Shown here piece after piece: positions 26,870 to 35,988 of a stretch of DNA of 64,000 nt. The stretch spans positions 744,001 to 808,000 of the forward strand of contig NZ_CP130886.1 of NCBI RefSeq assembly GCF_030622045.1, read 5' to 3'. Under the pieces are notes generated by a model that saw only the letters and a list, made by a program, of their open reading frames with translations, was not told the origin of the DNA and made no database searches. The position numbers and the translations under genes are program-made. Source of the DNA: Planctellipticum variicoloris. GTDB lineage: Bacteria > Planctomycetota > Planctomycetia > Planctomycetales > Planctomycetaceae. Positions within the stretch are counted from its first letter, which is position 1, and the number at the start of each line of letters is the position of its first letter.

Positions 26870-27077
26870 CGCAAACTGTCCAGGCGAAACTGACGGAACG
26901 CTAACGACTCTGGGTTTGTAGTTCGGATCAACGGCGGCGGCAACACGATTCCCTGCGGTCGGCCTGCTCTTGAGACGGTTCCGCCATTGCCCCGGACAAC
27001 TCCGAGCGGTCCAATACACGCGGTCGCTCATCGATCCTGCGGTCGAACGCCTGCCCCCGGGCAGGTGAAACTGGTGG

Positions 27078-28385
27078 ATGCCACTTCAGAAAGGGCCGGT
27101 TGTGGTCTGGAACTCGTCACTGCTGTTTGCGCTGATGATCTCGGCGTCATCTGCCGAAGCCGCCACGATCATTCATGCCGGCCGACTGATCGACGGTCGC
27201 AGTCCGGAGCCGCGACGCGAGGTCTCGATTACGATCGAAGCCGGCCGCATCACCGGCGTCACTGCGGGTTACGTGGAACCCGGTGAGGGGGACCGCCTGA
27301 TCCGACTGACCGAGGGAACCGTCCTCCCCGGTCTGATGGACATGCATACACACCTGCAGGCTCAGCACTCAAAGGATTCCTACACCGAACGCTTCTTTAT
27401 GGAGCAGGCTGACTACGCCCTCCGTTCCACCGTCTATGCCCGAACGACGCTGATGGCTGGTTTCACCACAGTCCGCGACCTGGGAGATAACGGCGTCAAC
27501 TCGATCGCGCTCCGCAAGGCGATTGAAAGGGGCTGGATTCCCGGGCCGCGGATCTTCACTTCGGGAAAATCGCTGGCGACCACCGGCGGACATGCCGATC
27601 CGACGAATGCCCTGCGGGGCGACTATCGTCGGGATGCCGGGCCGCTCGAGGGGGTCATTAACGGTCCAGACGACGCCCGCAAGGCTGTCCGCCAGCGCTA
27701 CAAAGACGGGGCCGATCTGATCAAGTTGACGGCCACCGGCGGTGTGCTGAGTCTGGCCGCCAGCGGTCAGAATCCCCAGTTCACGGAAGAGGAACTGCGA
27801 GCTGTCGTGCAGACCGCGAAGGACTACGGCATGACAGTCGCAGTTCATGCTCACGGCGCCGAGGGTATTCGCCGGGCGATTCTCGCTGGCGTCGATTCGA
27901 TTGAGCACGGCACCTTCATGACCGACGAATTGATCGCCCTGATGAAGGAACACGGCACCTACTGGGTTCCGACCAACATGGCGGGAGAATGGGTTGCCAT
28001 GAAGGCGGAAGAGCCCGGCTACTTTCCGGATCTCGTTCGTCCGAAAGCAGCCGCGATCGGACCTCTCATGCGGGACACGTTCAAGCGGGGGCAGGCGGCG
28101 GGTGTGAAGATCGCGTTCGGGACCGATTCCGGCGTTTCTCCGCATGGCGAGAACGCACACGAATTTGAGCTGATGGTCGAGGGGGGGATGCCGCCGATGC
28201 AGGCGATTCAGTCGGCCACCCTCGAAGCCGCCCGCCTGTTGAAAGCCGAAGATCGACTGGGAACCATCGAACCACAGAAGCTCGCCGATATCATCGCGGT
28301 CAACGGCGATCCTCTGGCCGAAATTGGCACGCTGCGAAATGTGGTCTTTGTGATGAAAGAGGGCGTCGTTTACAAACAGCCCTGA
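27078..28385 (+). CDS. Secreted metal-dependent amidohydrolase (prolidase/imidazolonepropionase-like)
   Basis: 435 residues. The N-terminus contains a signal peptide ([15 protein letters not shown]). Amidohydrolase motifs: DMHTHLQ (HxH), [20 protein letters not shown] (the Lys that is carboxylated in this group), [15 protein letters not shown] and [17 protein letters not shown] (metal-binding Asp). The set matches Xaa-Arg/Xaa-Pro dipeptidase-like amidohydrolases. The ATG at 27078 gives a long n-region; a GTG nine codons in has AAGG upstream and is an alternative start. The substrate is unknown. Confidence 0.88.
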   Translation: MPLQKGPVVVWNSSLLFALMISASSAEAATIIHAGRLIDGRSPEPRREVSITIEAGRITGVTAGYVEPGEGDRLIRLTEGTVLPGLMDMHTHLQAQHSKDSYTERFFMEQADYALRSTVYARTTLMAGFTTVRDLGDNGVNSIALRKAIERGWIPGPRIFTSGKSLATTGGHADPTNALRGDYRRDAGPLEGVINGPDDARKAVRQRYKDGADLIKLTATGGVLSLAASGQNPQFTEEELRAVVQTAKDYGMTVAVHAHGAEGIRRAILAGVDSIEHGTFMTDELIALMKEHGTYWVPTNMAGEWVAMKAEEPGYFPDLVRPKAAAIGPLMRDTFKRGQAAGVKIAFGTDSGVSPHGENAHEFELMVEGGMPPMQAIQSATLEAARLLKAEDRLGTIEPQKLADIIAVNGDPLAEIGTLRNVVFVMKEGVVYKQP

Positions 28386-28469
28386 ACGCTCTCCGATCCG
28401 GCAGCCGGCCATCGGCCAATTGTGCCGCATCTTTGAGTTCCGCTGTAGTTTTCCTGGAAAGTCCCCAGC

Positions 28470-30098
28470 ATGCCGTCGGCGTCACTGAAAATTGCCTGTC
28501 TGTTGCTGTGCTTGTGTACATCGCTCCGCGCCGCCGAACTCTACGAATTCAGCCTTGCCCTCAAATCGCTGGAGCAGGATCTCACCAGCCAGGACTATCA
28601 CGCCGTCCTCGCCACGATGATTCCCACCGACCTCCGGGCGGAATGGCAGCGGGTGGCGACGGCGGACAACTATCACCTGTTTGCCAAGCAGCACGGCGGC
28701 GTCGAAGCGGTTCTCGCCAATCCCGATCTGAAGGCGGCCTACACCCGCCGCAAAGACGTTGCCGACAAGTTCCTGCAGCTCATGACCGAGGCTTACGCGG
28801 CGAAGAAGCAGAAGCCGCCGTTTGTGAATCCCGAACTGCTGCTCAAGGCGCTGGAGAGCGCCGATCGGCGCGGGACGGCCGGGAATCAGCCGACGCTGGC
28901 CATCGAACCGATCCTGCCCGCCCCCGGCGCGGATGAACAATGGGCCGCCTTGCGCGGACCGACTCAGCAAGGACACGTCCTTCATTCTGCATTGCCGAAA
29001 ACCTGGGACACACTCTGGAAAGTTTCGCTGCCGGGCCGCGGGAACAGCGCCCCGGTCGTCTGGGGCGACCGTATTTTCGTCACCTCCGAGGGTCCGCGCC
29101 CGGAATCCGCCAAAGAGAGTCCCGAACGGTTCCTGCTCGCCTTTGACCGCCGCGACGGGCGCCTGCTCTGGAAGTACACCGCACCGCAGCCGAAAGAAGT
29201 GGAAACGCTCTACTGGAAGAACACGTTCGCGTCCTCGACCGTCGCGACCGACGGCGAACGCGTGATCGCCTTTCTTGGCAACAGCGGCCTCGTCTGCTGC
29301 GACATCGACGGGAAGCCGCTCTGGCAGACCGATCTCGGCCTGTTCCCGACGATGCACGGCCCCGGGACCACTCCCGTGCTGTATGGCGACCTGGTCATCG
29401 TCGTCCAGGACCAGACGAAGGGGACCTCGCTCTTCGCCGCCTACGACAAGCGAACCGGCGAGAAACGCTGGCAGCATGAGCGGAAGAACCAGCCCGGCTG
29501 GTCCAGTCCGGTCCTGCTCCGCGTCGGCTCCCGCGACGAACTGATCTACAACGGCGTCCATGTCGTTCACGGCTACGATCCCGCCACCGGGGAAGAGCTC
29601 TGGCGGGTCAACGGTTCCTCGGAAGAGGCCATCCCGATGATCGTTTCCGGCGGCGGACTCCTGTATTCGTCGTCGGGCCGCAACGGACCGATCTTCGCCA
29701 TCCGACCGGGCGGGAACGGAGATATCACCGAGTCCCACGTCGTCTGGCGCAACGAACGGGGCGGTCCGCACGTCCCCACCCCTGTTTGGCGCGACGGCCG
29801 GCTGTATCTCGTCAATGATACCGGAATCCTGAACTGCCTCGACGCCGCCACCGGCGCGATGATCTGGCAGCACCGACTTCGCGGACGGTTTTCGATGTCT
29901 CCGCTCGTCATCGGCGAAGAACTGCTGGTGATCAGCGAAGAAGGCCGGGCGACCCTCTTCCGGGCCAGCGACACGTTCGAGGCGATCGCCGAGCACGCGC
30001 TTGAGGAATCGGTCCTGGCCACCCCCGCAGTTCTCGACGGTCGGCTCTACATTCGCACGACCGATAGCCTCTTGTGTATCGGGGATAAGGCGCCGTAA
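28470..30098 (+). CDS. Secreted PQQ-type beta-propeller protein
   Basis: 542 residues. A signal peptide (LKIACLLLCLCTSLRA) is followed by a helical N-terminal domain of about 130 residues and then a propeller of PQQ-like repeats: WKVSLPGRGNSAPVVWGDRIFVTSEG, LLAFDRRDGRLLWKY, SSPVLLRVGSRDELIYNGVHVVHGYDPATGEELW, LNCLDAATGAMIWQHRL. The Trp-containing blade ends match the family. No dehydrogenase active-site motif is evident, so a structural or sensing role is as likely as an enzymatic one. It starts a plus-strand series with the K+ channel gene 53 bases downstream. Confidence 0.85.
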   Translation: MPSASLKIACLLLCLCTSLRAAELYEFSLALKSLEQDLTSQDYHAVLATMIPTDLRAEWQRVATADNYHLFAKQHGGVEAVLANPDLKAAYTRRKDVADKFLQLMTEAYAAKKQKPPFVNPELLLKALESADRRGTAGNQPTLAIEPILPAPGADEQWAALRGPTQQGHVLHSALPKTWDTLWKVSLPGRGNSAPVVWGDRIFVTSEGPRPESAKESPERFLLAFDRRDGRLLWKYTAPQPKEVETLYWKNTFASSTVATDGERVIAFLGNSGLVCCDIDGKPLWQTDLGLFPTMHGPGTTPVLYGDLVIVVQDQTKGTSLFAAYDKRTGEKRWQHERKNQPGWSSPVLLRVGSRDELIYNGVHVVHGYDPATGEELWRVNGSSEEAIPMIVSGGGLLYSSSGRNGPIFAIRPGGNGDITESHVVWRNERGGPHVPTPVWRDGRLYLVNDTGILNCLDAATGAMIWQHRLRGRFSMSPLVIGEELLVISEEGRATLFRASDTFEAIAEHALEESVLATPAVLDGRLYIRTTDSLLCIGDKAP

Positions 30099-30151
30099 GT
30101 CGGATCACCGCGGACTGACGATCCAGACCTCCTGCCAGCGAGACTCTTCCC

Positions 30152-30865
30152 GTGTCGAATGACGCCCCGTCCGCCTCCGCCCCTCCCGCGCCGCCGAAAA
30201 TCATCTATACGCCGCTCCTTGTCGCTCTTTGCGCGACCGCGATTCTGTCATCGCTCGCGGACTACTGGCCCATTACGACAAGCATCCTTGCCTCGGCCAT
30301 CCTGCTGACGGGACTCCGCGCCGTCGCCAGGGATCATCTGCTGCGACTCGTTGTCGGCGGTCTGCTGGTGATCTGCCTGCCGCTGCGCTGGGCCGCACAC
30401 ACTTTCGGAGACGAGTATTTCTGGCTGCTGTTTCTGTCACACGTCAGTCTCGTCATTTACTTTTCGTTACTGGAGGGGATCGTCCTCGTGCGGGTGATTC
30501 GGCCCCACCGCATTACCTCTCAAACGGTTATCGGCGCCATCTGCGGCTATCTGCTGATTGCCTACATCTTCGGCTTCGTGTTTGCCGCGCTGGAATCGCT
30601 GGATCCCAATGCCATCATTACCGGCGGACAGCCCGCGGTTGTGGACACGCCGGCGTCTATTGAGCAGGACATCGGCGAGCTGATGTACTTCAGTCTCATC
30701 TCGCTGACGACCGTCGGCTACGGCGACTACGTCCCGCTCAGCCGCTTCGCCAGGTCGCTGGTCGTCGCCGAAGTCCTTGCCGGACAGTTGTATCTGGCTG
30801 CATTCGTCGCCCGGCTGGTCGGCGCGCTGGAGTCTCCTCCGCCGCCGGAACAGCATGGCAACTGA
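30152..30865 (+). CDS. Two-pore-domain type potassium channel protein
   Basis: 237 residues from a GTG (MSNDAPSAS). About five or six hydrophobic segments; the pore has YFSLISLTTVGYGDYVPLS, with the K+ selectivity filter TVGYGD, preceded by a loop and followed by the inner helix ARSLVVAEVLAGQLYLAAFVARLVG. No cytoplasmic RCK domain is present. The stop overlaps the start of the ECF sigma gene by 11 bases, so channel and sigma factor are translationally coupled. Confidence 0.9.
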   Translation: MSNDAPSASAPPAPPKIIYTPLLVALCATAILSSLADYWPITTSILASAILLTGLRAVARDHLLRLVVGGLLVICLPLRWAAHTFGDEYFWLLFLSHVSLVIYFSLLEGIVLVRVIRPHRITSQTVIGAICGYLLIAYIFGFVFAALESLDPNAIITGGQPAVVDTPASIEQDIGELMYFSLISLTTVGYGDYVPLSRFARSLVVAEVLAGQLYLAAFVARLVGALESPPPPEQHGN

Positions 30866-31487
30866 CCCTGCAGGACTCCATAATGGAATGGTCGTTCCGC
30901 GCCCCGCTGCTCCCCGAAGGCCCGACCCTTTGGATCTGCCCGATCAGCAATTGATCGAACAACTTCGCCGCGGCGACCGTGCCGCGTTCGGGCAGATTAT
31001 TGACCAGCACCAGCGCGCGATCTTCGGCTACTTGAGAGCCCGGCTCACGCAGCCGACCGACGCCGAAGATATGACCCAGGAGGTTTTCCTGCGGTTCTAC
31101 CAGGCGCAAGCCCGGTTCGATTCCACGGCTCTCATCCGGCCGTGGCTTCTCGGAATCGCCCGCAACCTGCTGCGCGAGCACGTCCGGAGCGTCAAACGCC
31201 GCAAAGAAGTCGCCTGGACCGAGCTCTGCCTGGAGCTGGAGTCGATCCTGCCGTTCGAATCGTCGGCCGACGAAGACGCCCTGCTCCATCTGCCGGGCTG
31301 CCTGAGCGGTTTGGGACCGAGCGCGCGCCAGGCGATCGAGCTGCGCTATCGCGATGAACGGAAACTGATCGAAATTGGCGAGCACCTGCATCGGAGCGAA
31401 GGAGCGGTGAAGTTGCTGATGCACAGAGCCCGCCAGGCGCTCCGGGACTGCCTGCACGTCAGAATGCGGAAATCGGACCGATGCTAA
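30855..31487 (+). CDS. ECF-type RNA polymerase sigma factor
   Basis: 210 residues from the ATG giving MATDPAGLHNG. Region 2: LIEQLRRGDRAAFGQIIDQH, AIFGYLRARLTQPTDAEDMTQEVFLRFYQ. Region 4: LGPSARQAIELRYRDERKLIEIGEHLHRSEGAVKLLMHRARQALRDCL, with helix-turn-helix. It overlaps the K+ channel gene upstream by 11 bases and the giant propeller gene downstream by 7 bases. In planctomycetes such sigma factors are often followed by a membrane protein acting as anti-sigma factor, which the next gene could be. Confidence 0.93.
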   Translation: MATDPAGLHNGMVVPRPAAPRRPDPLDLPDQQLIEQLRRGDRAAFGQIIDQHQRAIFGYLRARLTQPTDAEDMTQEVFLRFYQAQARFDSTALIRPWLLGIARNLLREHVRSVKRRKEVAWTELCLELESILPFESSADEDALLHLPGCLSGLGPSARQAIELRYRDERKLIEIGEHLHRSEGAVKLLMHRARQALRDCLHVRMRKSDRC

Positions 31488-34400
31488 CGGACCAGGAACT
31501 GATCCAGCGAATCGAAGAACGGACGGCGGACGAATGGCCCGCCGCCGAGCTGGAATTCCTGCGCCAGCGCTGGACGGAATCCGCCGAGATCCGCGACGCC
31601 CTTCAGGCTCATCTGGCCCTGGAGTCGCAGCTCGCCGCGGGCCTGGGACCGACGCCGGTCTCCGTGGAATCCATTCTGCAGCGTGCCGCAGTCACCGGCA
31701 AAAAGCGGACCTCCCCGCTCTGGTTCCTGGTCGGCCTCTGCGCCCTGGCCGCACTGATCGGAGCCTTCGCCTTCCGACTGCTGCACCAGCCGCAGTGGCA
31801 GATTGCGGAGCAGCCTCTGCAGAATCAGGCCGCGCCAGAACCGGAATCGGTCGTTCCCGAAGCGCCGACGGAAGTGACCGAGGCCGTCGTCCCACCCGCG
31901 CTGCCGCCGGCACCCGCCGTCAGCGCCCTGGCTCCCGAGAACCACGCCCCGCTGGTCGTCCGCATCCAGGAACCGGAAGCCGACCCCTGGGCGACCGAAC
32001 TCCTCCCGGAGGCCCCCCGCTACAACGCCGCGGAACCTGTCGGTTCCGGCGGCTATGACGACATCGGTCACGGCGGACTCACCGAATCGCAGGCGCGGCG
32101 CTGGCTGGCGGAAGTCGAAGGCGAACGCTTGCAGCTCTTCGGCGAGCAGGTCGGCGGCCGCTCCATCACCCGGCTGCAGGGGCTCGCCCGCCTGAAAGCC
32201 CCCTGGTCCGCAGACACCGTCCTGCGGCTCACCGCCTTCGACATCGAAGACCTCTCCATCCACTGCTGGCGCGGACCCAACGGACGGACCCTCCGCTACT
32301 ACACCAAACGCGACCCCCACCACTGGGCCGCCTTTCGCACCCGGCGCGAAACCGTCATTCCCCGGCCCGCCGACTATGAAGCCCTGCTGACGACCGACAA
32401 CGCCGCCTTCTTTCGCAGCACTCCCGGAACCTTCGACCTGCGCTGGCAGGACGGTCGCCTGATCCTCTCCCGCGGCGATCTCGTCCTGCTGTCGGTCCTG
32501 ACCCCCGAAGCGCCGGACGAAATCTACCTCGAAGGCCACTTCCGCCTGCGCGGCATCTCGCTGCAGAAGGCCACCCCCCTGACGCTCCCCGAGATCAAAT
32601 CTCCGCCCCCCCTCTGGGCCGGCTCACCCGCCGCCGACTGGCCCTGGCAGCGAGCCGACGACCTCGCCGTCCAGTGGGAGCGCCCGGCCGCCGACGTCAC
32701 CCGCTGGACCGCCGGCCGACCCGACCGTGAAGCCACCTGCTGGCGGGAACTGCCGCAAACCGGCTTCTTTGACATTGTCCTGCAGCTCGACGAGGCTTCG
32801 CCCGGCACCGGTGTGTATCTGGGCGACGCCGAAGGAAAGCCCATTTCGACTCTCGGACTCTTCAGAAACCGCAAAAACCAGCGACTGACCTGCGGATTTC
32901 TCCGTCCCGGCGAACGTCGCGACGATGCCGAATACGACCGCGATCACTTCGCCACCCCTACCGTCGCCGCCGGCTCGTGGATTCGACTCGTCGGCGGAGC
33001 CGGCGTCGCTTCGATTCTGGTCAGCGACGACGGCCTGCACTGGGGCAACATCGTCGAGAATCCCCTGCGCGATTTCCGCGGAACCATCCGGACCGTCGGC
33101 CTCATCAGCCTTCCCGGCCCGGAGCCGCGGATCCTCGCCTGGCGCTCTCTGCAGGTTCGCGAACTGACCGGCCTGTCCGATTTGATCGACCCCAGCCTGC
33201 TCGTCGCCGCCCGTACCGTCGACTGGTCCGGCGCCGGCGATCGCGCCAAGTGGATCAAGCGCGTCGAAGAGTCACGTCCAGCCGACACCACCGTTGAAGC
33301 CTGGCTCCCCGCCGCCTCCCTCGCCTCTCTGCCGTTCATCACCAACCGCGAGTTCCGGCTGGATTTGTTCGAGCAGATCCTGCCCGGCAGCATCGAACTG
33401 GCCGATCGCGACTGGGCGTCCCTGTTCTCCGAGTCCGCCCTGCTGTTCGACTGGTGGGAAGAGGCCGCCGCGAAGCGGCTCCAGTCTCTCTACGTCAAAG
33501 TCGGCAATGCGGAGCTGACTCGCAAACGCCCCGGCGTGACCGAGCATATCCGCTCCGCCTGGCTCCGGGCCCCGGTCTGGACCCGCTCCAAAGCCCGCGA
33601 CGCCTGGGACGATCTGGCCCGCCGGGAGCTCTTGCAGGAGTGCTACGCCGCCGACGAGGGCTGGCCGGCGCGGACCCTGAATTGCAGCCGGCGGTGGCGG
33701 TTCAGTCGCCTGGAGCCCCACCCCGACGCCCGACTGCGCGAACCCGGCGAGACCGTCGAGCGACTCGCCCGCTGGGCCGCCTACGTCGCGTCCACCGAAC
33801 TGGGCGACGCCGAATCGGCGGCGGTCATCCCCGCGCTCTGGCGGCACCCCTATCAGCCGCAGGTCAATAAAGAAGCCTACAACTTTGCCGCCGAACTGTC
33901 CGCCGCTCTCGAAGCGGGACAGATCGCCGATGCCTGCCGCGTTGCCATGTCCCTGCGCACCGACGCCGCCGACGGGTTGCTTCCCTTCTCGCAGCAGCCC
34001 GGCCTGGCGGTCTCCGTCCCCGTGCTCCTGGAAGACTCATTGCTGCGGCATCCCGAATTTGCCGAACAATTGCGACGGGACCACGCCGATGCCGGTCGGT
34101 TTCGCATGCGGCAGGCGGTCGATGCCGGCGACTCTGCCGCCATTCGCCTGGCCGCCCTCCAGTTCGCCGGGACCGAAATCGCCGGCGAAGCTCTGCTGTG
34201 GCTGGGAGATCAGCAACTGGCGGCCGGCAACCTCTTCGCGGCCGAAGACTGGTACGCCCGGTCCAGTCGGCTCCCGTTCGAGACCTTTCGCACCGCGGCG
34301 CTGGCCCGGCTCGAACTTCTCTCAGCGCTGCGTGGCGAAGTGGCGCCCCTCTATCCCCCCGCCGCCCCGCAAAGGGAACTGACCCTCGGGAATCGCACGG

Positions 34401-35677
34401 TCACTGCCGATGAGTTCGGTGCGCTGGTCGAAAGCATTCGCGCTGCGCGGGCCAACGGCATTCAGATCCCCTGGACCTCCATCGCCCCCCCCGAAATGCC
34501 TTCGCCGGGCCAGTATCGCGCGATTCCCCGGCACCAGTTCGACGGATCCCCCGGACAGCACGCCGGGAAGTTCGATCTGCGCGACGTCGACCCGTTCGGG
34601 CGGCAGCTCGCGGTCACGGTCGACGGACCGCGAACCTTCGTCAGCAATCGGGTCCAGGTCTCCGCCTATGTCACCGGCGCCGATCAGCCGATCTGGTCGG
34701 TGTCGCTGGGGAGCGGACAGGGCGAGGCTCACGATTTCCCGAATCAGCCGATGGCGGTCGCCGCTGCAGGCGACGCTCTGTTTGTCCGTCGGCAGACGAA
34801 AGCGGGCGTCGAATTGACCCGGCTGCGAGCGGGGGACGGGCAAGTCGTCTGGCAACAGCGACCGGGGCTCCACGTGCTGACCGACCCGATCCCCTGGCAT
34901 GACCGGCTGCTGGTCCTCGTCGCGGATCGGACCGAAGACGAATCGCTGCAGATTCTGGCGACCGCCATCAGCCCCGACACGGGCGCCGTCCAGGAACAAC
35001 GCCTCCTCTTCCGCCTGAGAGATGCCTGGGAGGGTAAACCCCCGGCCGCCTGGATCCGCGACGAACGGTCGATCATCCTGACGGTCGGCGGCGTCACCGC
35101 CAGCATTTCGCCCGTCTTCGACGTCGAATGGCTCGATCGCCCGCTCTGGCTGCCAGCCCAGGCCGATGTCCGGCCCAAAGACTTCTACGAATCGCCCCCC
35201 GTGGTTCGGGATGGTCGCGTCTATGTCGCACAGCCCGGCGTAAAAGCGGTCCGCTGTCTCAGCGCCGACTCCGGCCGGACCCTCTGGCAGCAGAGCTCCC
35301 CCGACGTCACCGGCCTCGCCGCCGTCCTCGACAAAGTGGTCCTGGTCCGCGAAGTGGGCGGTCTGGTCGCGCTGTCGACGGAGACGGGAGAAATCGTCTG
35401 GTGGCAGCAGGGAGAGTTCGCCGCCTGCTCGGACGACTCGGTGCTGCTCGTCGTCTTCGCACAGGCCGACCGGAAGCTCCTGGTTCCGGTGCTGGTCTGG
35501 CTCGATCCGCAGGACGGTCACAAAATCGCCGAGAGCCCGCTGATCGAACTGGCCAGCGAAGCCGGCTGCCTCGGCCCCTGGTGGATGACCGGCGAACGAC
35601 TCTGGTGCAGCGCCGGCCTGAACTGGAAAGAAGGCCGCCGAGTCCTGACGGAACTGATCCCGCAGAAGAGCGAGTAG
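31481..35677 (+). CDS. Giant membrane-anchored PQQ-propeller protein, possible anti-sigma/sensor
   Basis: 1398 residues. Residues 1-78 are cytoplasmic and helical (QELIQRIEERTADEWPAAELEFL), followed by one membrane segment (about 79-101, WFLVGLCALAALIGAFAF), a Pro-rich linker (to about 165), a large extracytoplasmic region and a C-terminal propeller from about residue 1010 (VSLGSGQGEAHDF, VDGPRTF, ALSTETGEIVWWQQG). It overlaps the sigma factor gene by 7 bases, so the cytoplasmic part is a good anti-sigma candidate and the outside part a sensor; this is inference. No ZAS zinc motif (HxxxCxxC) is visible. Its stop codon lies inside a 7-base repeat tract. Confidence 0.8.
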   Translation: MLTDQELIQRIEERTADEWPAAELEFLRQRWTESAEIRDALQAHLALESQLAAGLGPTPVSVESILQRAAVTGKKRTSPLWFLVGLCALAALIGAFAFRLLHQPQWQIAEQPLQNQAAPEPESVVPEAPTEVTEAVVPPALPPAPAVSALAPENHAPLVVRIQEPEADPWATELLPEAPRYNAAEPVGSGGYDDIGHGGLTESQARRWLAEVEGERLQLFGEQVGGRSITRLQGLARLKAPWSADTVLRLTAFDIEDLSIHCWRGPNGRTLRYYTKRDPHHWAAFRTRRETVIPRPADYEALLTTDNAAFFRSTPGTFDLRWQDGRLILSRGDLVLLSVLTPEAPDEIYLEGHFRLRGISLQKATPLTLPEIKSPPPLWAGSPAADWPWQRADDLAVQWERPAADVTRWTAGRPDREATCWRELPQTGFFDIVLQLDEASPGTGVYLGDAEGKPISTLGLFRNRKNQRLTCGFLRPGERRDDAEYDRDHFATPTVAAGSWIRLVGGAGVASILVSDDGLHWGNIVENPLRDFRGTIRTVGLISLPGPEPRILAWRSLQVRELTGLSDLIDPSLLVAARTVDWSGAGDRAKWIKRVEESRPADTTVEAWLPAASLASLPFITNREFRLDLFEQILPGSIELADRDWASLFSESALLFDWWEEAAAKRLQSLYVKVGNAELTRKRPGVTEHIRSAWLRAPVWTRSKARDAWDDLARRELLQECYAADEGWPARTLNCSRRWRFSRLEPHPDARLREPGETVERLARWAAYVASTELGDAESAAVIPALWRHPYQPQVNKEAYNFAAELSAALEAGQIADACRVAMSLRTDAADGLLPFSQQPGLAVSVPVLLEDSLLRHPEFAEQLRRDHADAGRFRMRQAVDAGDSAAIRLAALQFAGTEIAGEALLWLGDQQLAAGNLFAAEDWYARSSRLPFETFRTAALARLELLSALRGEVAPLYPPAAPQRELTLGNRTVTADEFGALVESIRAARANGIQIPWTSIAPPEMPSPGQYRAIPRHQFDGSPGQHAGKFDLRDVDPFGRQLAVTVDGPRTFVSNRVQVSAYVTGADQPIWSVSLGSGQGEAHDFPNQPMAVAAAGDALFVRRQTKAGVELTRLRAGDGQVVWQQRPGLHVLTDPIPWHDRLLVLVADRTEDESLQILATAISPDTGAVQEQRLLFRLRDAWEGKPPAAWIRDERSIILTVGGVTASISPVFDVEWLDRPLWLPAQADVRPKDFYESPPVVRDGRVYVAQPGVKAVRCLSADSGRTLWQQSSPDVTGLAAVLDKVVLVREVGGLVALSTETGEIVWWQQGEFAACSDDSVLLVVFAQADRKLLVPVLVWLDPQDGHKIAESPLIELASEAGCLGPWWMTGERLWCSAGLNWKEGRRVLTELIPQKSE

Positions 35678-35710
35678 CGAGCAGGGAATAGCGAGCAGCC
35701 AGAGAGGAGA
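35669..35710. repeat. Seven-base-period repeat tract over the stop codon of the giant gene
   Basis: Units AGCGAGT, AGCGAGC (twice), AGGGAAT, AGCCAGA and GAGGAGA. The last two codons and the TAG of the giant propeller gene fall in the first units. Confidence 0.8.
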
Positions 35711-35721
35711 TGCTTTTTCCT

Positions 35722-35746
35722 CGTTCCCAGGCTCCGCCTGGGAACG
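35722..35746. repeat. Dispersed hairpin repeat, intact copy
   Basis: CGTTCCCAGGC, loop TCC, GCCTGGGAACG: a perfect 11-base stem. A degenerate copy with matching flanks is at 13587-13611. The similarity extends to about 55 bases including TTTCCTCG upstream and GCTCCGC downstream. Confidence 0.75.
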
Positions 35747-35889
35747 CCTCTTCAGACGCTCCGCGTCGCTCTTCCCGTTCCAGCCCAGAGCCTCTCAACC
35801 GCGAAGGGGGACGGGCAAAAGCCGCGGGCAAGAACGAAATCCGCCGACAGGAAGACGAATCCCCACGCGCGAGTCCGCGTGTCTTCCCA

Positions 35890-35924
35890 ACCACTGACCA
35901 CGGGCAACAGACCACTGACAACAC
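35890..35924. repeat. Seven-base-period repeat tract next to a terminator
   Basis: Units ACCACTG (twice), ACCACGG, GCAACAG and ACAACAC. It directly abuts the A-run (T-run of the minus-strand terminator) at 35925. ACCACGG resembles the reverse complement of the TGGTCCG tract at 16087. Confidence 0.75.
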
Positions 35925-35958
35925 AAAAAAACGCGAGCCGGTCAAAAACCGGCCCGCG
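35925..35958 (-). terminator. Rho-independent terminator of the DUF1559 gene
   Basis: On the minus strand: an 11-base GC-rich stem (CGCGGGCCGGT with ACCGGCTCGCG, one G-U pair), a 5-base loop and seven T. It lies 31 bases beyond the stop of the DUF1559 gene at 35989. Confidence 0.88.
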
Positions 35959-35988
35959 CTCGATCATCAGTCTTTCGCTGCGTTTCGC

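Larger units (their letters stand above)
35678..35988. other. Convergent intergenic region rich in repeats
   Basis: 311 bases between two convergent genes. It holds, from left to right, the rest of a 7-base repeat tract, a perfect dispersed hairpin repeat, about 130 bases with no feature I can name, a second 7-base tract and a rho-independent terminator. No gene. Confidence 0.7.

Noticed and set aside
31481-35677. Giant propeller protein as a PQQ-dependent dehydrogenase
   Set aside because: No dehydrogenase active-site or cofactor-ring cysteines are visible; only the propeller repeat is supported.
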